Positions 45,042 to 52,865 of a stretch of DNA of 64,000 nucleotides are shown here, in pieces. The translations under genes and the position numbers were made by a program. The number at the start of each line of letters is the position of its first letter. Positions within the stretch are counted from its first letter, which is position 1. The stretch is from Streptomyces radicis (GTDB lineage Bacteria; Actinomycetota; Actinomycetes; Streptomycetales; Streptomycetaceae). The stretch covers positions 35,533 through 99,532 of the forward strand of contig NZ_RBDY01000024.1 in the NCBI RefSeq assembly GCF_003626575.1, in the 5' to 3' direction. The notes below the pieces were generated by a model, which had not been told where the DNA came from, made no database searches, and saw only the letters and a program-made list of their open reading frames with translations.

Positions 45042-46409
45042 CTACGCGGCCGCCTTGGCCTCCTCGCGCTGCGGCGCGGTCTCGGCCTCGGCCTCGTCGA
45101 TCTCGAAGCTGGTCGCGCTGTCGTACGCCTCCAGGTCCAGGATCTTCGCGCGCGCCGCGACGATCACGGGCACGACCGCCTGGCCCGCCACGTTGGTCGC
45201 CGTGCGGATCATGTCGAGGATCGGGTCGATCGCCAGCAGCAGGCCCACGCCCTCGAGCGGGAGGCCCAGGGTGGACAGGGTCAGCGTGGTCATGATCGTC
45301 GCGCCGGTCAGGCCCGCGGTGGCCGCTGAGCCGATCACCGAGACGAACGCGATCAGCAGGTAGTCCTGCGCGCCCAGGCTGACATCGAAGATCTCCGCCA
45401 CGAAGATCGCGGCCAGCGCCGGGTAGATGGCGGCGCAGCCGTCCATCTTGGTGGTGGCGCCCAGCGGGACGGCGAACGAGTTGTACTCGCGCGGCACGCC
45501 GAGGCGCTCGGTGACCTTGGTCGTGACGGGCAGCGTGCCGACCGATGAGCGGGAGACGAACGCCAGCTGGATCGCGGGCCACGCGCCGCGGAAGAAGCGC
45601 AGGGGGTTGAGCCCGGCGACCGAGCGCAGCAGCAGCGGGTAGACGCCGAACAGCACCAGCGCGCAGCCGATGTAGACCCCGGCGGTGAACGTCGCGTAGT
45701 CGCCGATCAGGTCCCAGCCGTACTCGTTGATCGAGCGGCCGATCAGGCCCAACGTGCCGAGCGGGGCGAGGCGGATGACCCACCACAGCGCCTTCTGGAG
45801 CAGCTCGAGCACGGTCTCGCCGAAGCTGATCAGCGGGGCGGCGCGGTCGCCGAGGCGGAGCGCGGCCACGCCGGTGACGGCGGCGAGGAAGACGATCTGG
45901 AGGACTTCGAGGTTGGCGAACGGCGAGATCACGTCGGTGGGGACGATCCCGGTGAGGAAGTCCAGCCAGGAGCCCTCGCTCTGCGGGAGGGCGCCGTCGG
46001 CGGGGGTGAGCCCGGTGCCGTCGCCCGGGTTGGTCAGCAGGCCGATGGTCAGGCCGATGGCCACGGCGATGAGCGATGTCGCCAGGAACCACAGCAGCGT
46101 GTGCGCGGCGAGGCGGGCGGCGTTGGCCACGTTGCGGAGGTTGGTGATCGACACCGCGATGGCGAAGAAGACCAGTGGGCCGACGGCCAGTTGGAGGAGC
46201 TGGACGAAGATGCCGCCGATCTCGTCGAGCGTGCGGCCGAGCCAGTCGACGTTCCAGTTGCGGGCGATCCAGCCGAGGAGCGCGCCGAGCACGAGGCCCA
46301 GGAGTATCTGGGCCCAGAACGGTGGCAGGGATATGCGGGGGCGCGACGCCGCTGCGGGCGAGGCGTCCTGGTCCGGGGCCGGGGACGAGGAGGACGAGGA
46401 CACGGGCAC
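45042..46409 (-). CDS. DAACS-family symporter, possibly for cystine
   Basis: A 455-residue sodium/proton-coupled dicarboxylate-amino-acid carrier. Family markers are the serine-rich hairpin FVSRSSVGTLPVTTK, LPVTTKVTERLGVPREYNSFAVPLGATTKMDGCA, quoted here only in part as PLGATTKMDGCA, and DPILDMIRTATNVAGQAVV. The family carries glutamate, C4-dicarboxylates, Ser/Thr or (TcyP) L-cystine. Because a Cys-rich leader peptide precedes it in the same transcript, I favour cystine or another sulphur amino acid. GTG start with CCGGAG upstream; acidic, Ala-rich C-terminal tail. Confidence 0.85.
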   Translation of the reverse strand: MPVSSSSSSPAPDQDASPAAASRPRISLPPFWAQILLGLVLGALLGWIARNWNVDWLGRTLDEIGGIFVQLLQLAVGPLVFFAIAVSITNLRNVANAARLAAHTLLWFLATSLIAVAIGLTIGLLTNPGDGTGLTPADGALPQSEGSWLDFLTGIVPTDVISPFANLEVLQIVFLAAVTGVAALRLGDRAAPLISFGETVLELLQKALWWVIRLAPLGTLGLIGRSINEYGWDLIGDYATFTAGVYIGCALVLFGVYPLLLRSVAGLNPLRFFRGAWPAIQLAFVSRSSVGTLPVTTKVTERLGVPREYNSFAVPLGATTKMDGCAAIYPALAAIFVAEIFDVSLGAQDYLLIAFVSVIGSAATAGLTGATIMTTLTLSTLGLPLEGVGLLLAIDPILDMIRTATNVAGQAVVPVIVAARAKILDLEAYDSATSFEIDEAEAETAPQREEAKAAA

Positions 46410-46410
46410 A

Positions 46411-46495
46411 CTCCGGTCAAGAGGTCATGGGTCGGGAGGGAGGGAACGGGAGGGAGCGGGACGAACGGGGCGCGCCGGCGTGTGAGCGGGCGCGC
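46411..46495 (-). promoter_or_regulatory. Putative attenuator between leader peptide and symporter
   Basis: Minus strand: a hairpin with 7-bp arms GCGCGCC / GGCGCGC (46470-46495, 12-nt loop), then about 55 nt of strongly C-rich, G-poor sequence (repeats of CTCCCTCCC type) up to the symporter ribosome site. This is what a Rho-loading or translation-coupled attenuator would look like after a leader peptide. No U-run terminator is seen. Confidence 0.4.
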
Positions 46496-46531
46496 GGACA
46501 GCGCTGAACGGCTGGGGGGGGAGCGGGTGTG

Positions 46532-46633
46532 TCAGCGACAGGCCGCGCTCAGGCAGCGGCAGAGGTCGACATGCAGGCGCGCCACGAGCGGAACGCTCGC
46601 GAACAGGCGGGGGCGCACGGCTGCTGTGTACAT
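46532..46633 (-). CDS. Cys-rich regulatory leader peptide
   Basis: A 33-codon reading frame ending RLHVDLCRCLSAACR. This carries the signature of actinobacterial leader peptides (H-V-D-L-x-R-x-x-S-A-x-C) found in front of sulphur and cysteine metabolism genes. Cysteines are at 25, 27 and 32, near the stop. The ATG is only about 8 nt from a -10 element, so the mRNA is probably leaderless. Slow decoding of the Cys codons when cysteine is scarce is the inferred sensing step, controlling the symporter 122 nt downstream. Confidence 0.75.
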   Translation of the reverse strand: MYTAAVRPRLFASVPLVARLHVDLCRCLSAACR

Positions 46634-46640
46634 GCCCAGC

Positions 46641-46669
46641 ACGGTAGCACCCCTCACATGACGCGTCAT
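46641..46669 (-). promoter_or_regulatory. Promoter of the leader-peptide/symporter unit with 12-bp palindrome
   Basis: TGACGC (46663-46668, minus strand) and TACCGT (46641-46646) are spaced 16 nt and place the start at or beside the leader ATG. The perfect palindrome ATGACGCGTCAT (46658-46669) covers the -35 and may be a repressor or activator site. Confidence 0.5.
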
Positions 46670-46778
46670 CGGCCGAAGCGCGACCTCTTCGGGGCCCAAC
46701 ACACGCCCCTGGAGAACGATTCCCAGCCCTGGGACGTTCAGGCCACTGTGAGGGGAATCACCCGGAAACGCGCGGATA

Positions 46779-47081
46779 TCAGGCCGCGTCGTCCTCCATG
46801 GCGCGGTTCGCGGCGAGCCTTCCCTTGGCCCGGTCCACGCCCGCGGCGACCTGCCGGGACATCGCCTCGCGCTGCGCCCGCAGCACCACCAGGCTGATCG
46901 GGGCGGAGACGACGATGGAGAGCAGCGCGAGCCACAGGGGGTTCGCGGTGCCGAACGACTCGGGGAGCACGCCGACATAGGCGAGGACGGCGATGACGAC
47001 GAAGCAGACCGCGAAAACGCCGAGTCGCATCCCGGTGTAGCGGAGCGTCGGATGCTCGCTGATGAAGCCGCCACCGGCCAT
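46779..47081 (-). CDS. DUF4229 membrane protein
   Basis: A 100-residue protein with two TM helices (LGVFAVCFVVIAVLAYVGVL and PLWLALLSIVVSAPISLVVL) and a basic cytoplasmic C-terminal tail (RAQREAMSRQVAAGVDRAKGR). This is the actinobacterial DUF4229 family, usually next to mqnE in Streptomyces. AAGGAGG precedes the ATG; the longer frame to 47135 is not used. Function unknown. Confidence 0.8.
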   Translation of the reverse strand: MAGGGFISEHPTLRYTGMRLGVFAVCFVVIAVLAYVGVLPESFGTANPLWLALLSIVVSAPISLVVLRAQREAMSRQVAAGVDRAKGRLAANRAMEDDAA

Positions 47082-47159
47082 GTCGGTCCCTCCTTGCTCG
47101 GTGCCCGAAGTCCGTTCCAGTGAAGCACAGGGCACAACGCGCCCCGCGGGGCGGTCGGG

Positions 47160-47741
47160 TCAGGCCGCGCCCGGCGCGGGGGCGAGCGGCAGCCACATCG
47201 TGACGTCGTCGCGCAGCTCGCCGCCGCCGATCTCGATCGCGCCGGGGACCCGGCCGACCTCGCGGTAGCCGCACGCGGCGTAGAACCGCTCGAGCCCCAG
47301 GCCACCCCGGCACGTGAGCCGTATCCCGGCGATCCGCGGGTCGAGGGAGCGGGCGGCGGCCGACGCGGCGGCCATCAGCTCCCTGCCGGTGCCGCGGCCC
47401 TGGAGGTCGGGGTGGACCATCACGGTCTTGAGCCACACCCAGTGCCGCATCAGGCGGTGGGTGTTGAGGGAGAAGAACGCGGTGGCGACGGGCCGCCCGC
47501 GCTCGGTCGTCCCGATCAGCAGCCGCGTGGTCCCCTCGGCCATCCCGATGAGGTGCTTGCGCAGATCGGCCTTGACGTCCTCGGGCGTGACCGTCGGCAG
47601 GAAGCCGACCGCGCCCCCCGCGTTGACCACGTCGGCCCACAGGGCGGCGAGCCCGTCCACCAGGGCAGGGGTGACGGCGGGGTCGAGGACGTAGCGGAGC
47701 CCGAGGTCGCGGCGCGGGGCGGCGGCGCGCGTGTCGTTCAT
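47160..47741 (-). CDS. GNAT-family N-acetyltransferase
   Basis: A 193-residue acetyltransferase. The acetyl-CoA loop is HPDLQGRGTGRELMAA; late strand YAACGYREVGRVPG is typical. It starts 13 nt after mqnE and is likely co-transcribed with it, but nothing ties it to menaquinone. Acceptor substrate unknown. Confidence 0.85.
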   Translation of the reverse strand: MNDTRAAAPRRDLGLRYVLDPAVTPALVDGLAALWADVVNAGGAVGFLPTVTPEDVKADLRKHLIGMAEGTTRLLIGTTERGRPVATAFFSLNTHRLMRHWVWLKTVMVHPDLQGRGTGRELMAAASAAARSLDPRIAGIRLTCRGGLGLERFYAACGYREVGRVPGAIEIGGGELRDDVTMWLPLAPAPGAA

Positions 47742-47754
47742 GGTGTCGCCCCGC

Positions 47755-48921
47755 TCACACCCGCATCGGCTGCGGGCTCTCGCGGCGGTCGGGGTCGGGC
47801 CCCGGGTACTCGCGGACCACCTCGTACCTGGTGTTGCGCTCGACCGGGCGGAACCCGGCGTCGCGGATCAGCTCGAGCAGGTCCTCGCGGGTGAGCTTGT
47901 CCGGCGTGCCGAAGTTGTCCGCGTCATGGGTGATCTTGTACTCGACGACCGAGCCGTCCATGTCGTCGGCGCCGTGCTGGAGCGCGAGCTGCGCGGTCTG
48001 CACGCCGTGCATGACCCAGAAGACCTTGACGTGCGGCACGTTGTCGAACAGCAGCCGGGAGACGGCGAACGTCCGCAGCGCCTCCGCGCCCGTGGCCATC
48101 GTGGTGCGGGCCTGGAGCCGGTTGCGGACCTTGCCGTCCTTCATGTCCACGAAGTCGTGCTGGTAGCGCAGGGGGATGAAGACCTGGAACCCCCCGGTCT
48201 CGTCCTGGAGCTCGCGCAGCCGCAGCACGTGGTCCACGCGGTGCCTGTGCTCCTCGATGTGCCCGTACAGCATCGTGCACGGGGTCCTGAGGCCCTTCTC
48301 GTGCGCGAGGCGGTGGATGCGCGACCAGTCCTCCCAGTGGGTGCGGTGGTCGACGATGTGCTGGCGGACCTCCCAGTCGAAGATCTCCGCGCCGCCACCG
48401 GTGAGCGACTCAAGACCGGCGTCGATCAACTCGTCGAGGATCTCCGACGCGGACAGCCCTGAAATGGTCTCGAAGTGGTGGATCTCGGTCGCGGTGAACG
48501 CCTTGAGCGACACCGTGTCGGGCAGCGCCTCCTTGAGGGCGCGCAGCGAACGCGGGTAGTAGCGCCACGGCAGCGTCGGGTGCAGGCCGTTGACGATGTG
48601 CAGCTCGGTGAGCGCCTCGCCCTCCATGGCCTTGGCCAGCCTGACGGCCTCCTCGATGCGCATCGTGTACGCGTCCTTCTCGCCCGGCTTGCGCTGGAAC
48701 GAGCAGTAGGCGCACGAAGCCGTGCACACATTGGTCATGTTGAGGTGGCGGTTGACGTTGAAGTGGACGACGTCGCCGTTCTTCCGCACACGCACCTCGT
48801 GGGCGAGCCCGCCGAGCCACGCCAGGTCGTCGGAGGCGTAGAGCGCGAGGCCGTCCTCCCGGCTCAGCCGCTCCCCCGCGAGGACCTTCTCCTCGAGATC
48901 CCGCTTGAGCCCAGCGTCCAT
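47755..48921 (-). CDS. mqnE: Aminodeoxyfutalosine synthase
   Basis: A 388-residue radical-SAM enzyme that joins 3-enolpyruvylbenzoate to the adenosyl group of SAM, the second step of the futalosine pathway. Cluster ligands Cys66, Cys70 and Cys73 (VCTASCAYCSF). Further family text: ELHIVNGLHPTLPWRYYP, GLESLTGGGAEIFD, MLYGHIEEHRHRVDH and VIPL-like FIPLRYQHDF. Downstream of an Lrp regulator by 39 nt. Confidence 0.95.
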   Translation of the reverse strand: MDAGLKRDLEEKVLAGERLSREDGLALYASDDLAWLGGLAHEVRVRKNGDVVHFNVNRHLNMTNVCTASCAYCSFQRKPGEKDAYTMRIEEAVRLAKAMEGEALTELHIVNGLHPTLPWRYYPRSLRALKEALPDTVSLKAFTATEIHHFETISGLSASEILDELIDAGLESLTGGGAEIFDWEVRQHIVDHRTHWEDWSRIHRLAHEKGLRTPCTMLYGHIEEHRHRVDHVLRLRELQDETGGFQVFIPLRYQHDFVDMKDGKVRNRLQARTTMATGAEALRTFAVSRLLFDNVPHVKVFWVMHGVQTAQLALQHGADDMDGSVVEYKITHDADNFGTPDKLTREDLLELIRDAGFRPVERNTRYEVVREYPGPDPDRRESPQPMRV

Positions 48922-48960
48922 GCCTCGTGCCTCCTCGTCGTCACGCCGACCCGATCGAGC

Positions 48961-49422
48961 CTACGCCTGTGCGTCGTCGGGCAGTTCGCCGACCCGGTTC
49001 TCCCATTTGGTCGACAGCACGATGGTCGTCCTGGTACGGGAGACGCCCTTGGTGCCGGAGAGCCGCCTGATCGTGCGCTCGAGACCGTCGACGTCGCCCG
49101 CCCTGACCTTGAGCATGTACGAGTCGTTCCCCGCGATGAACCAGCAGTCCTCGATCTCCGGCAGCTCCCGCAGCCGCGCCGCGACATCCTCGTGGTCCAC
49201 CGCGTCGGACAGCGAGATCCCGATCAGCGCGGTGACCCCGAGCCCGAGCGACCGCGCGTCCACCGTGGCCCGGTAGCCGGTGATCACCCCGGCCGCCTCC
49301 AGGCGGTTGATGCGGTCGGTGACGCTGGGCCCCGAGAGGCCGACGAGGCGCCCCAACTCGGCGTACGAGGCACGTCCGTTCTCCCGCAACGCCTGAATGA
49401 GCTGCCTGTCCACCGCGTCCAT
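48961..49422 (-). CDS. Lrp/AsnC-family regulator
   Basis: A 153-residue feast/famine regulator. HTH residues 2-50 (DRQLIQALRENGRASYAELG and SGPSVTDRINRLEAAGVI); the C-terminal RAM domain (GVTALIGISL..., CWFIAGNDSYMLKV) binds an amino acid. Start at MDAVDRQ with GAAAGG upstream; the 46 extra residues of the longer frame are not family-like. Position between ubiX-type and mqnE genes is conserved in Streptomyces, suggesting local control. Confidence 0.9.
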   Translation of the reverse strand: MDAVDRQLIQALRENGRASYAELGRLVGLSGPSVTDRINRLEAAGVITGYRATVDARSLGLGVTALIGISLSDAVDHEDVAARLRELPEIEDCWFIAGNDSYMLKVRAGDVDGLERTIRRLSGTKGVSRTRTTIVLSTKWENRVGELPDDAQA

Positions 49423-49520
49423 CGTCGCCGCGCCTTTCTCGTCCCCATCGGTCCAGTGCACAGACGAATCTAAGGCATGAGCCCCCGGCGGCCTGAAGAT
49501 GGCTGGGCCGAACGGTCCCC

Positions 49521-50186
49521 TCACCGTTCGGAACGCCCTCCCCCGAGCGTTCCCCCCCACCGCCCGTAGAGCGCGTGCGCGACCCCGGCCGCGTCCAGCG
49601 CGCGGCCCGCGACGAAGTCCACCAGGTCCTGGATGTGCGTGGCCCCGGCGTAGAACGCGGGCGTCGCGGGCAGCACCACGGCCCCCGCGTCGTTCAACGT
49701 GACCAGCTGCCGCAGCGTCTGCCCGCCGAGCGGCGTCTCCCGCACGGCCACCACGAGCGGCCTGCGCTCCTTGAGGGTCACGCTCGCGGCCCGTTGCAAC
49801 AGGTCCTTGGAGAGCCCGAGCGCCACCCCCGCGACGGCCGCGGTCGACGCGGGCACGATCAGCATGCCCTTGGCCGGGTACGAGCCCGACGAGGGCCCGG
49901 CGGCCAGGTCACCGGCCGACCAGTACCGCAAGGACCCCGGCGGTCCGAGCTCCCCCGCGAACGCGTCCGGCTTGCCGTCCGCGCCCCGCGCGAGCCACGC
50001 CCGCAGGTCGTCGGCCCAGTGCGCGTCGCGGAACGCGATCCCCGTCTCGTCCAGCAGCGTCAGCCTGGCCGCCCTGCTGACCACCAGATCGACGGACTCC
50101 CCCGCATCGAGCAACGCGCGGAGCACCGCCGCGGCATACGGTGTCCCCGAAGCCCCTGAGACCCCCACGATCCATGGCTGGCGCAT
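49521..50186 (-). CDS. ubiX: UbiX-type flavin prenyltransferase
   Basis: A 221-residue enzyme that makes prenylated FMN, cofactor of UbiD-type decarboxylases. Markers: VGVSGASGTPYAAAVLRALL at the N terminus (flavin phosphate), GSYPAKGMLIVPAS, GLSKDLLQRAASVTLKERRPLV and VRETPL. In Streptomyces futalosine clusters it supports the decarboxylase acting late in menaquinone synthesis, normally with a UbiA prenyltransferase and UbiD next to it. Those two genes are not adjacent here. Confidence 0.9.
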   Translation of the reverse strand: MRQPWIVGVSGASGTPYAAAVLRALLDAGESVDLVVSRAARLTLLDETGIAFRDAHWADDLRAWLARGADGKPDAFAGELGPPGSLRYWSAGDLAAGPSSGSYPAKGMLIVPASTAAVAGVALGLSKDLLQRAASVTLKERRPLVVAVRETPLGGQTLRQLVTLNDAGAVVLPATPAFYAGATHIQDLVDFVAGRALDAAGVAHALYGRWGGTLGGGRSER

Positions 50187-50347
50187 GCACCGAGGCTAAC
50201 AAGCGGCTTACCGGACGGTGACGCCTCGGCCACAGACGGCGCCCCGGGCACGCGCCGCCCCGCGCCCCGTGGACACTGGAGGCTGAGCCACCCCGGCCAC
50301 CCCCACGGACAGGCAGGAGCGAAGCCATCGGTACCCGACGGTTTTTC

Positions 50348-51490
50348 ATGCGGCTGAGCGCCATCGGCGGCGCCGCGGCCCTGGCCACGACGGCCGGGGC
50401 CTGCCAGGTCGTGCAGAACGCCAGGGCCGGTCTCGAGATCTCCGACGCCGTCGACGAGCTCCTGTCGTGGGAGGGCGTCACCGTCGAGGCGACGCTGGAC
50501 GCGACGCCCGAGGAGATCCACGCCTACCTGGTGGCGACGGGCGCCCAGGAGCCGACGCTGGCCGAGGCGCGGCTCCTGGCCGACCTCGAACTCACCCTGT
50601 CCGTCGGCGATCCGGCCGACGAGTCACGGCTGAACGACCTGGACGCCGACGACCCGCTCAACGCCGCGATGACCGTCAACTTCGGCGGGCGCGACGTCGC
50701 GGGCGTCAAGCAGCTTGCGGGCCGCACCTACGTCAGGGTGGGCGCCGAGGCGGTCGTGGAGGACGTCTACGGCGGCGACGAGGCGGCGGTGACGCGCGCG
50801 GAGCACTTCCAGGAGGACGCGGCGAACCTGCCGGAGTCCCTGGCCACGGCGTCCCTCGCGCTGCGCGGCGAGTGGGTGGAGGTCGAGCCGTTCGCGTTCG
50901 CCTCGTACGCGGAGACGCTGGCCGAGCACGGCGGCGTCCCCGCCGACACGGCCACCGCGGCGGCGGGCGCCCTGGCCGACGCGAGCGCGCTGCTCGACGA
51001 GGCGGCGGTGTGGGAGTCGGTGGGCCGCGCGGAGAGCACGCTGCGCTCCAGCGCGTCGCTGCACCCGGCGGGCGCCGAGCGCGGCGCGGAGCTGATCGAC
51101 GTCCGCATGCCCGCGGAGGACGCGCACCGCGCGGTCGGCCCGCTGCTCGCGCTCCTGGACGACCAGAGCGCGCGCTTCGGCATCCCGAGCCTGGTGAACG
51201 GGCCCACCGACCCGGCCGCCGAGGTCACCGCGCGCCTGTCCATCAGGAACGGCGTGCTGTCCAACGCCTCGGTCGACCTGGCCCAGTTCGCCCCCGAGTC
51301 GGCCCCGCCCCTCCCCCTGAGCCTGTCCCTGGCGGGCGGCTCGGCCCTGAACCTGAACCCCCCTGAGACCCCGACCGCCCCCCTGACCACGGACGACCTG
51401 TCGGTGGCCCTCCTCTACCTGAACGAACAGGAAGAATCCCGCGCGGAAGATCCCCGCAGGGCGGACATCCCCGGCCCGATCCAGCCATGA
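50348..51490 (+). CDS. Predicted lipoprotein of unknown function
   Basis: A 380-residue exported protein. The N terminus has a hydrophobic stretch and a lipobox-like LATTAGAC with Cys19. The rest is acidic, Ala/Leu-rich, with alternating alpha and beta predicted and GRTYVRVGAEAVVEDVYGG and LLALLDDQSARFGIP as its more conserved-looking parts; it recalls streptomycete LolA-like or lipoprotein families. The only ribosome site, AGGAG at 50315-50319, is 28 nt from this ATG but 7 nt from an in-frame ATC at 50327, so the true start may be upstream. Confidence 0.7.
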   Translation: MRLSAIGGAAALATTAGACQVVQNARAGLEISDAVDELLSWEGVTVEATLDATPEEIHAYLVATGAQEPTLAEARLLADLELTLSVGDPADESRLNDLDADDPLNAAMTVNFGGRDVAGVKQLAGRTYVRVGAEAVVEDVYGGDEAAVTRAEHFQEDAANLPESLATASLALRGEWVEVEPFAFASYAETLAEHGGVPADTATAAAGALADASALLDEAAVWESVGRAESTLRSSASLHPAGAERGAELIDVRMPAEDAHRAVGPLLALLDDQSARFGIPSLVNGPTDPAAEVTARLSIRNGVLSNASVDLAQFAPESAPPLPLSLSLAGGSALNLNPPETPTAPLTTDDLSVALLYLNEQEESRAEDPRRADIPGPIQP

Positions 51491-51522
51491 CGCTGCGCTG
51501 GCCTCGCCGCCCACCAAGCTGA

Positions 51523-51541
51523 GGCCGCCCTACGGGCGGCC
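51523..51541 (+). terminator. Hairpin terminator after the lipoprotein gene
   Basis: GGCCGCCC-TAC-GGGCGGCC, an 8-bp perfect stem with a 3-nt loop, 33 nt after the stop and at the left edge of the repeat array. Confidence 0.6.
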
Positions 51542-52857
51542 GGGACCCGCCCTCCCGGGCGCGGGGGTCGACGCCCGGGGGCTACCGCCCCCGAACCCCC
51601 CGGTTGCACGGCGAAGCCGCCCTCCGGGCGAGGCAACGCGACGCTCAGGGACAGCGCCCCCCGCAGCGGCGGCCGGAATTGAACCCCTGTCCCACGGGCC
51701 CACCCTCCGGGCGGGGGGGGCAACGTCCGGGAGACTCCCGCGGGGCGGCGCCCGCGGTGGCACTCGGGACTCGCCGAGGGCTGGCGCCCCCGAACCCCCA
51801 CGCCGCGAGCACAAGCCGATACGACCCCCGCGCGGCCGGGAGACTCCTGCGGGGCGGCGCCCGCAGCGGCACGCGGCCTGTTGCACGGTGCCCGACCCCA
51901 GCCGCACCCACGGCGAAACCACCCTCCGGGCGGGGGATGTCGGGGGCCGCCCCCCAGCCCTGCGGACGCGAGCCGTTACGGCTCCGGGCACGGCGCCCCC
52001 TGGCCGGGAACGCGACCGGCCACCCCCGCACGGCGCACCAGAAGCGAGCCCGGCACGAAGCGCCAGGCCCCCCCGCGCCGGACCAACGACCGCACCCCAC
52101 CCCGCGAAGCGCCACAGACCCGGACCACCAGACCGGCACGAAGCACCACGGACCGACCCCGGCACAAAGCGCCACAAGCCCGGACCACCGGGCCCCCACC
52201 ACCGCACCCCACGCAGCGCAGCCACCCCGCACGAAGCACCACGTACCACCCCGCGGAGCGGTCCGGCGCGAAGCGCCACGGACCCGGCCCACCGAACCAC
52301 CAAACCGCAACCACCCCACCGGTCCGGCACCAAGCGCCACAGACCGACCCCGGCACGAAGCGCCCCACCCCACCCCACCCCGCGGAGCGGTCCCGCGCGA
52401 AGCGCCATAGGCCCGGCCCACCAGACCACCGAACCGCAACCACCCCCACCGATCCGGCACCAAGCGCTACAGACCAACCCCGGCGCGGAGCGCCGCACCC
52501 CACCCCGCAGAGCGCCCCGGCGCGAAGCGCCACAAGCCCGGACCACCGGGCCCCCACCGCACAAAGCACCACGTACCACCCCGCGGAGCGGTCCGGCGCG
52601 AAGCGCCATAGGCCCGACCCACCGGACCACCGAACCGCAACCACCCCACCGGTCCGGCGCGAAGCGCCACAGACCGACCCGGCGCGAAACGCCGCGCCCA
52701 ACCCAGCGGAGCGACCCCGCGGAGCGGTCCCGCGCGAAGCGCCATAGGCCCGCGCCACCGGACCACCGAACCGCAACCACCCCACCGGTCCGGCGCGAAG
52801 CGCCACAGACCGACCCCGGCGCGAAGCGCCGCGGCTCACCCAGCGGAGCGACCTACC
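51542..52857. repeat. Non-coding hairpin-rich repeat array before the DNA glycosylase gene
   Basis: About 1.3 kb without a credible gene. The right two thirds contain GGCGC-GAA-GCGCC (5-bp stem, 3-nt loop) exactly at 52265, 52519, 52595, 52656, 52792 and 52818. They are embedded in larger units that begin GCGGAGCGGTCC (52253, 52382, 52583, 52719) and continue with CATAGGCCCG, GACCACCGAACCGCAACCAC and CCACAGACCGACCC. The left third has other duplicated blocks (GGGGCGGCGCCCGC twice, near 51740 and 51853) and CGCCC-TCC-GGGCG at 51618. All frames are nearly open by composition only; translations are low complexity. Confidence 0.8.
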
Positions 52858-52865
52858 ATGAACAC

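Noticed and set aside
51660..51690. tRNA-like T loop (GGTTCAATTCC on the minus strand)
   Set aside because: The flanking bases do not pair into a T stem and no acceptor stem or anticodon arm is present.
51530..52780. 416-residue minus-strand frame and several overlapping plus-strand frames in the second array
   Set aside because: Translations only mirror the DNA repeats and all frames are similarly open; no start signals.
51888..52865. In-frame N-terminal extension of the MutM/Nei protein by over 300 residues
   Set aside because: The enzyme needs Pro2 at its N terminus for catalysis, so translation must start at MPELPEVE.
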